Shown piece by piece: positions 5,293 through 6,380 of a stretch of DNA of 6,380 nucleotides. Position numbers and translations under genes: made by a program. The DNA comes from Actinomycetota bacterium (GTDB taxonomy: Bacteria; Actinomycetota; Acidimicrobiia; Acidimicrobiales; Microtrichaceae). The notes under the pieces are model-generated. The model searched no databases. It saw only the letters and a program-made list of their open reading frames with translations, and had not been told where the DNA came from. Position 1 is the stretch's first letter, and the number at the start of each line of letters is the position of its first letter. Location: assembly GCA_009700815.1 (NCBI GenBank), contig WLLG01000133.1:1-6380 (forward strand). Direction: 5' to 3'.

Positions 5293-6380
5293 ATGACAAA
5301 GAAACGGAACATGTCTGTCCGAGCGAGACTCTTAGGGTCGACCCCACAGGCAAAGCAAGACAAGACTCGCTCACCGAAAGACGCAGCAGCGGCTGCCTTT
5401 AGTTCCTTCCGAACTGCGACTCCTCGCTCGAACTCAGAGGTCGAAGCCGAAGTTGATCGACTGCTGAGGTCACTCTCCATGCAAGAACGCATGCTTCTGA
5501 TGTCTGGAGATGGTCCATTCATTAGGGGTACGCGCGACATGTCAAAGCGCTATAACGGGGTTCCCGTGGTTGCTGGGGCCGTCAAGAGACTCGGTATTCC
5601 GGGCCTGCGTTTCACCGATGGCCCCCGTGGCGTCGTTATGTATCACTCCACTGCTTTCCCCTCTCCCATGGCTCGTGGTGCAAGCTTTGATCCAACCCTC
5701 GAGCGCCGCATCGGAGATGCGATCGGAGTAGAGGCACGCACTCAGGGAGCCAACCTATTTGCTGGCGTCTGCATCAATCTGCTCCGGCATCCAGCTTGGG
5801 GACGCGCTCAAGAGACCTACGGAGAGGACAGCTACCTGCTTGGAGAAATGGGAGTTGCTCTCATTGAGGGGACACAACGACATGTGATGGCTTGCGTGAA
5901 GCACTTTGCAGTCAACAGCATGGAGAACTCGCGTCTATGGCTAGATGTCCGCATTGATGAGCGTGACCTGACAGACCTCTACCTCCCCCACTTCAAAAGG
6001 TGTGTTGAGGCAGGTGTAGCGGGAGTCATGACTGCTTATAACTCCGTGAACGGCAGCCCCTGCGGGCAACACCAGAAACTCATAACCCAGACTCTGAAGC
6101 AGGATTGGGGGTTCGATGGTTTCGTCATTTCGGATTTCACATGGGGAATTCGTAACCCGGCAGCAGCAGCCAACGCTGGGATGGACGTCGAAATGCCCTT
6201 TCGTTGGCGATTCCGCGCCTTGCCCAGACTCCTTCGCTCAGGCAGAGTTTCGGCTGAGCGAATCAATGATGCTGCTAAGCGCGTCCTGCAAAAGCAGCTC
6301 GAGTTCGCTGCAGTTGGAGAGCCAGAGCGATATCTGCCTGAGGTAGTTGCTGGCTCCGAGCATCGAGAGCTTGCGCGCCA
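5293..6380 (+). CDS. Glycoside hydrolase family 3 (beta-glucosidase-like), 3' partial
   Basis: The frame is open from ATG 5293 to the right edge without a stop (362 complete codons). What is visible is the N-terminal (alpha/beta)8 barrel of GH3, which normally cleaves beta-linked glucosides or related sugars with retention. Motifs: RFTDGPRGV (106-114, with substrate-binding D109), GVCINLLRHPAWGR (158-171), ETYGEDS (174-180), the conserved VKHF pair K203-H204, VMTAYNSVNG (245-254) and WGFDGFVISDF (272-282), in which D281 is the expected nucleophile. Most GH3 enzymes have SDW here; this one has SDF. Residues 1-50 form a basic, Ala/Ser-rich leader without a hydrophobic stretch, so no signal peptide is evident and the enzyme is probably cytoplasmic. 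The second GH3 domain, which usually holds the acid/base, lies outside the window. The gene diverges from the FIST gene. Substrate cannot be told from what is visible. Confidence 0.92.
   Translation, partial: MTKKRNMSVRARLLGSTPQAKQDKTRSPKDAAAAAFSSFRTATPRSNSEVEAEVDRLLRSLSMQERMLLMSGDGPFIRGTRDMSKRYNGVPVVAGAVKRLGIPGLRFTDGPRGVVMYHSTAFPSPMARGASFDPTLERRIGDAIGVEARTQGANLFAGVCINLLRHPAWGRAQETYGEDSYLLGEMGVALIEGTQRHVMACVKHFAVNSMENSRLWLDVRIDERDLTDLYLPHFKRCVEAGVAGVMTAYNSVNGSPCGQHQKLITQTLKQDWGFDGFVISDFTWGIRNPAAAANAGMDVEMPFRWRFRALPRLLRSGRVSAERINDAAKRVLQKQLEFAAVGEPERYLPEVVAGSEHRELAR

Noticed and set aside
5082..5540. N-terminal extension of the FIST frame on the minus strand, giving a 543-residue protein
   Set aside because: Its first 153 residues show no FIST features, run across the intergenic region and are antisense to the N-terminus of the GH3 gene, which has a strong ribosome binding site and conserved motifs.
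1..6380. CRISPR array, tRNA, rRNA, insertion sequence or phage attachment site
   Set aside because: No regularly spaced repeats, tRNA-like cloverleaf, transposase or terminal inverted repeats were seen. Coding density and gene types look like ordinary chromosome.

Overview
The window carries five protein-coding genes and no RNA gene, insertion sequence or CRISPR array that I can see. Base composition looks balanced to moderately GC-rich (an impression, not a count). One gene probably starts with GTG and one promoter layout suggests a leaderless transcript. Together with the protein families this points to a bacterium, most plausibly an actinobacterium of moderate GC content. That assignment is an inference and is not proven by any marker gene here.

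Left part, plus strand: the 3' part of a metallo-beta-lactamase-fold hydrolase (RNase Z/arylsulfatase-like; it runs off the left edge) is followed after a short gap by an FTR1/EfeU-type iron permease. Between them lies a perfect 15-bp inverted repeat with a 4-nt spacer. It covers a sigma70-like promoter and ends on the permease start codon, so it looks like an operator for tight control of iron uptake.

Middle, minus strand: a two-gene unit reads leftwards. The first gene encodes a stand-alone FIST (FIST_N plus FIST_C) sensory protein. Immediately downstream is a GAF-GAF-GGDEF-EAL protein that has the residues needed both to make and to break down cyclic di-GMP. Their junction is 4 nt, or an overlap if an upstream GTG is used, so co-expression is very likely. 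A FIST ligand sensor acting on the c-di-GMP enzyme is a reasonable inference. The GGDEF-EAL gene converges on the iron permease, and the two reading frames overlap tail to tail by 39 bp.

Right part, plus strand: divergent from the FIST gene and separated by about 210 bp is a glycoside hydrolase family 3 (beta-glucosidase-like) gene. It has a strong ribosome binding site and a hairpin in its putative leader, and it runs off the right edge. It has no evident export signal, so it probably acts on imported oligosaccharides or glycosides in the cytoplasm.

The most interesting points are the palindromic promoter of the iron permease and the FIST plus GGDEF-EAL pair. Neither is proof of a new system.
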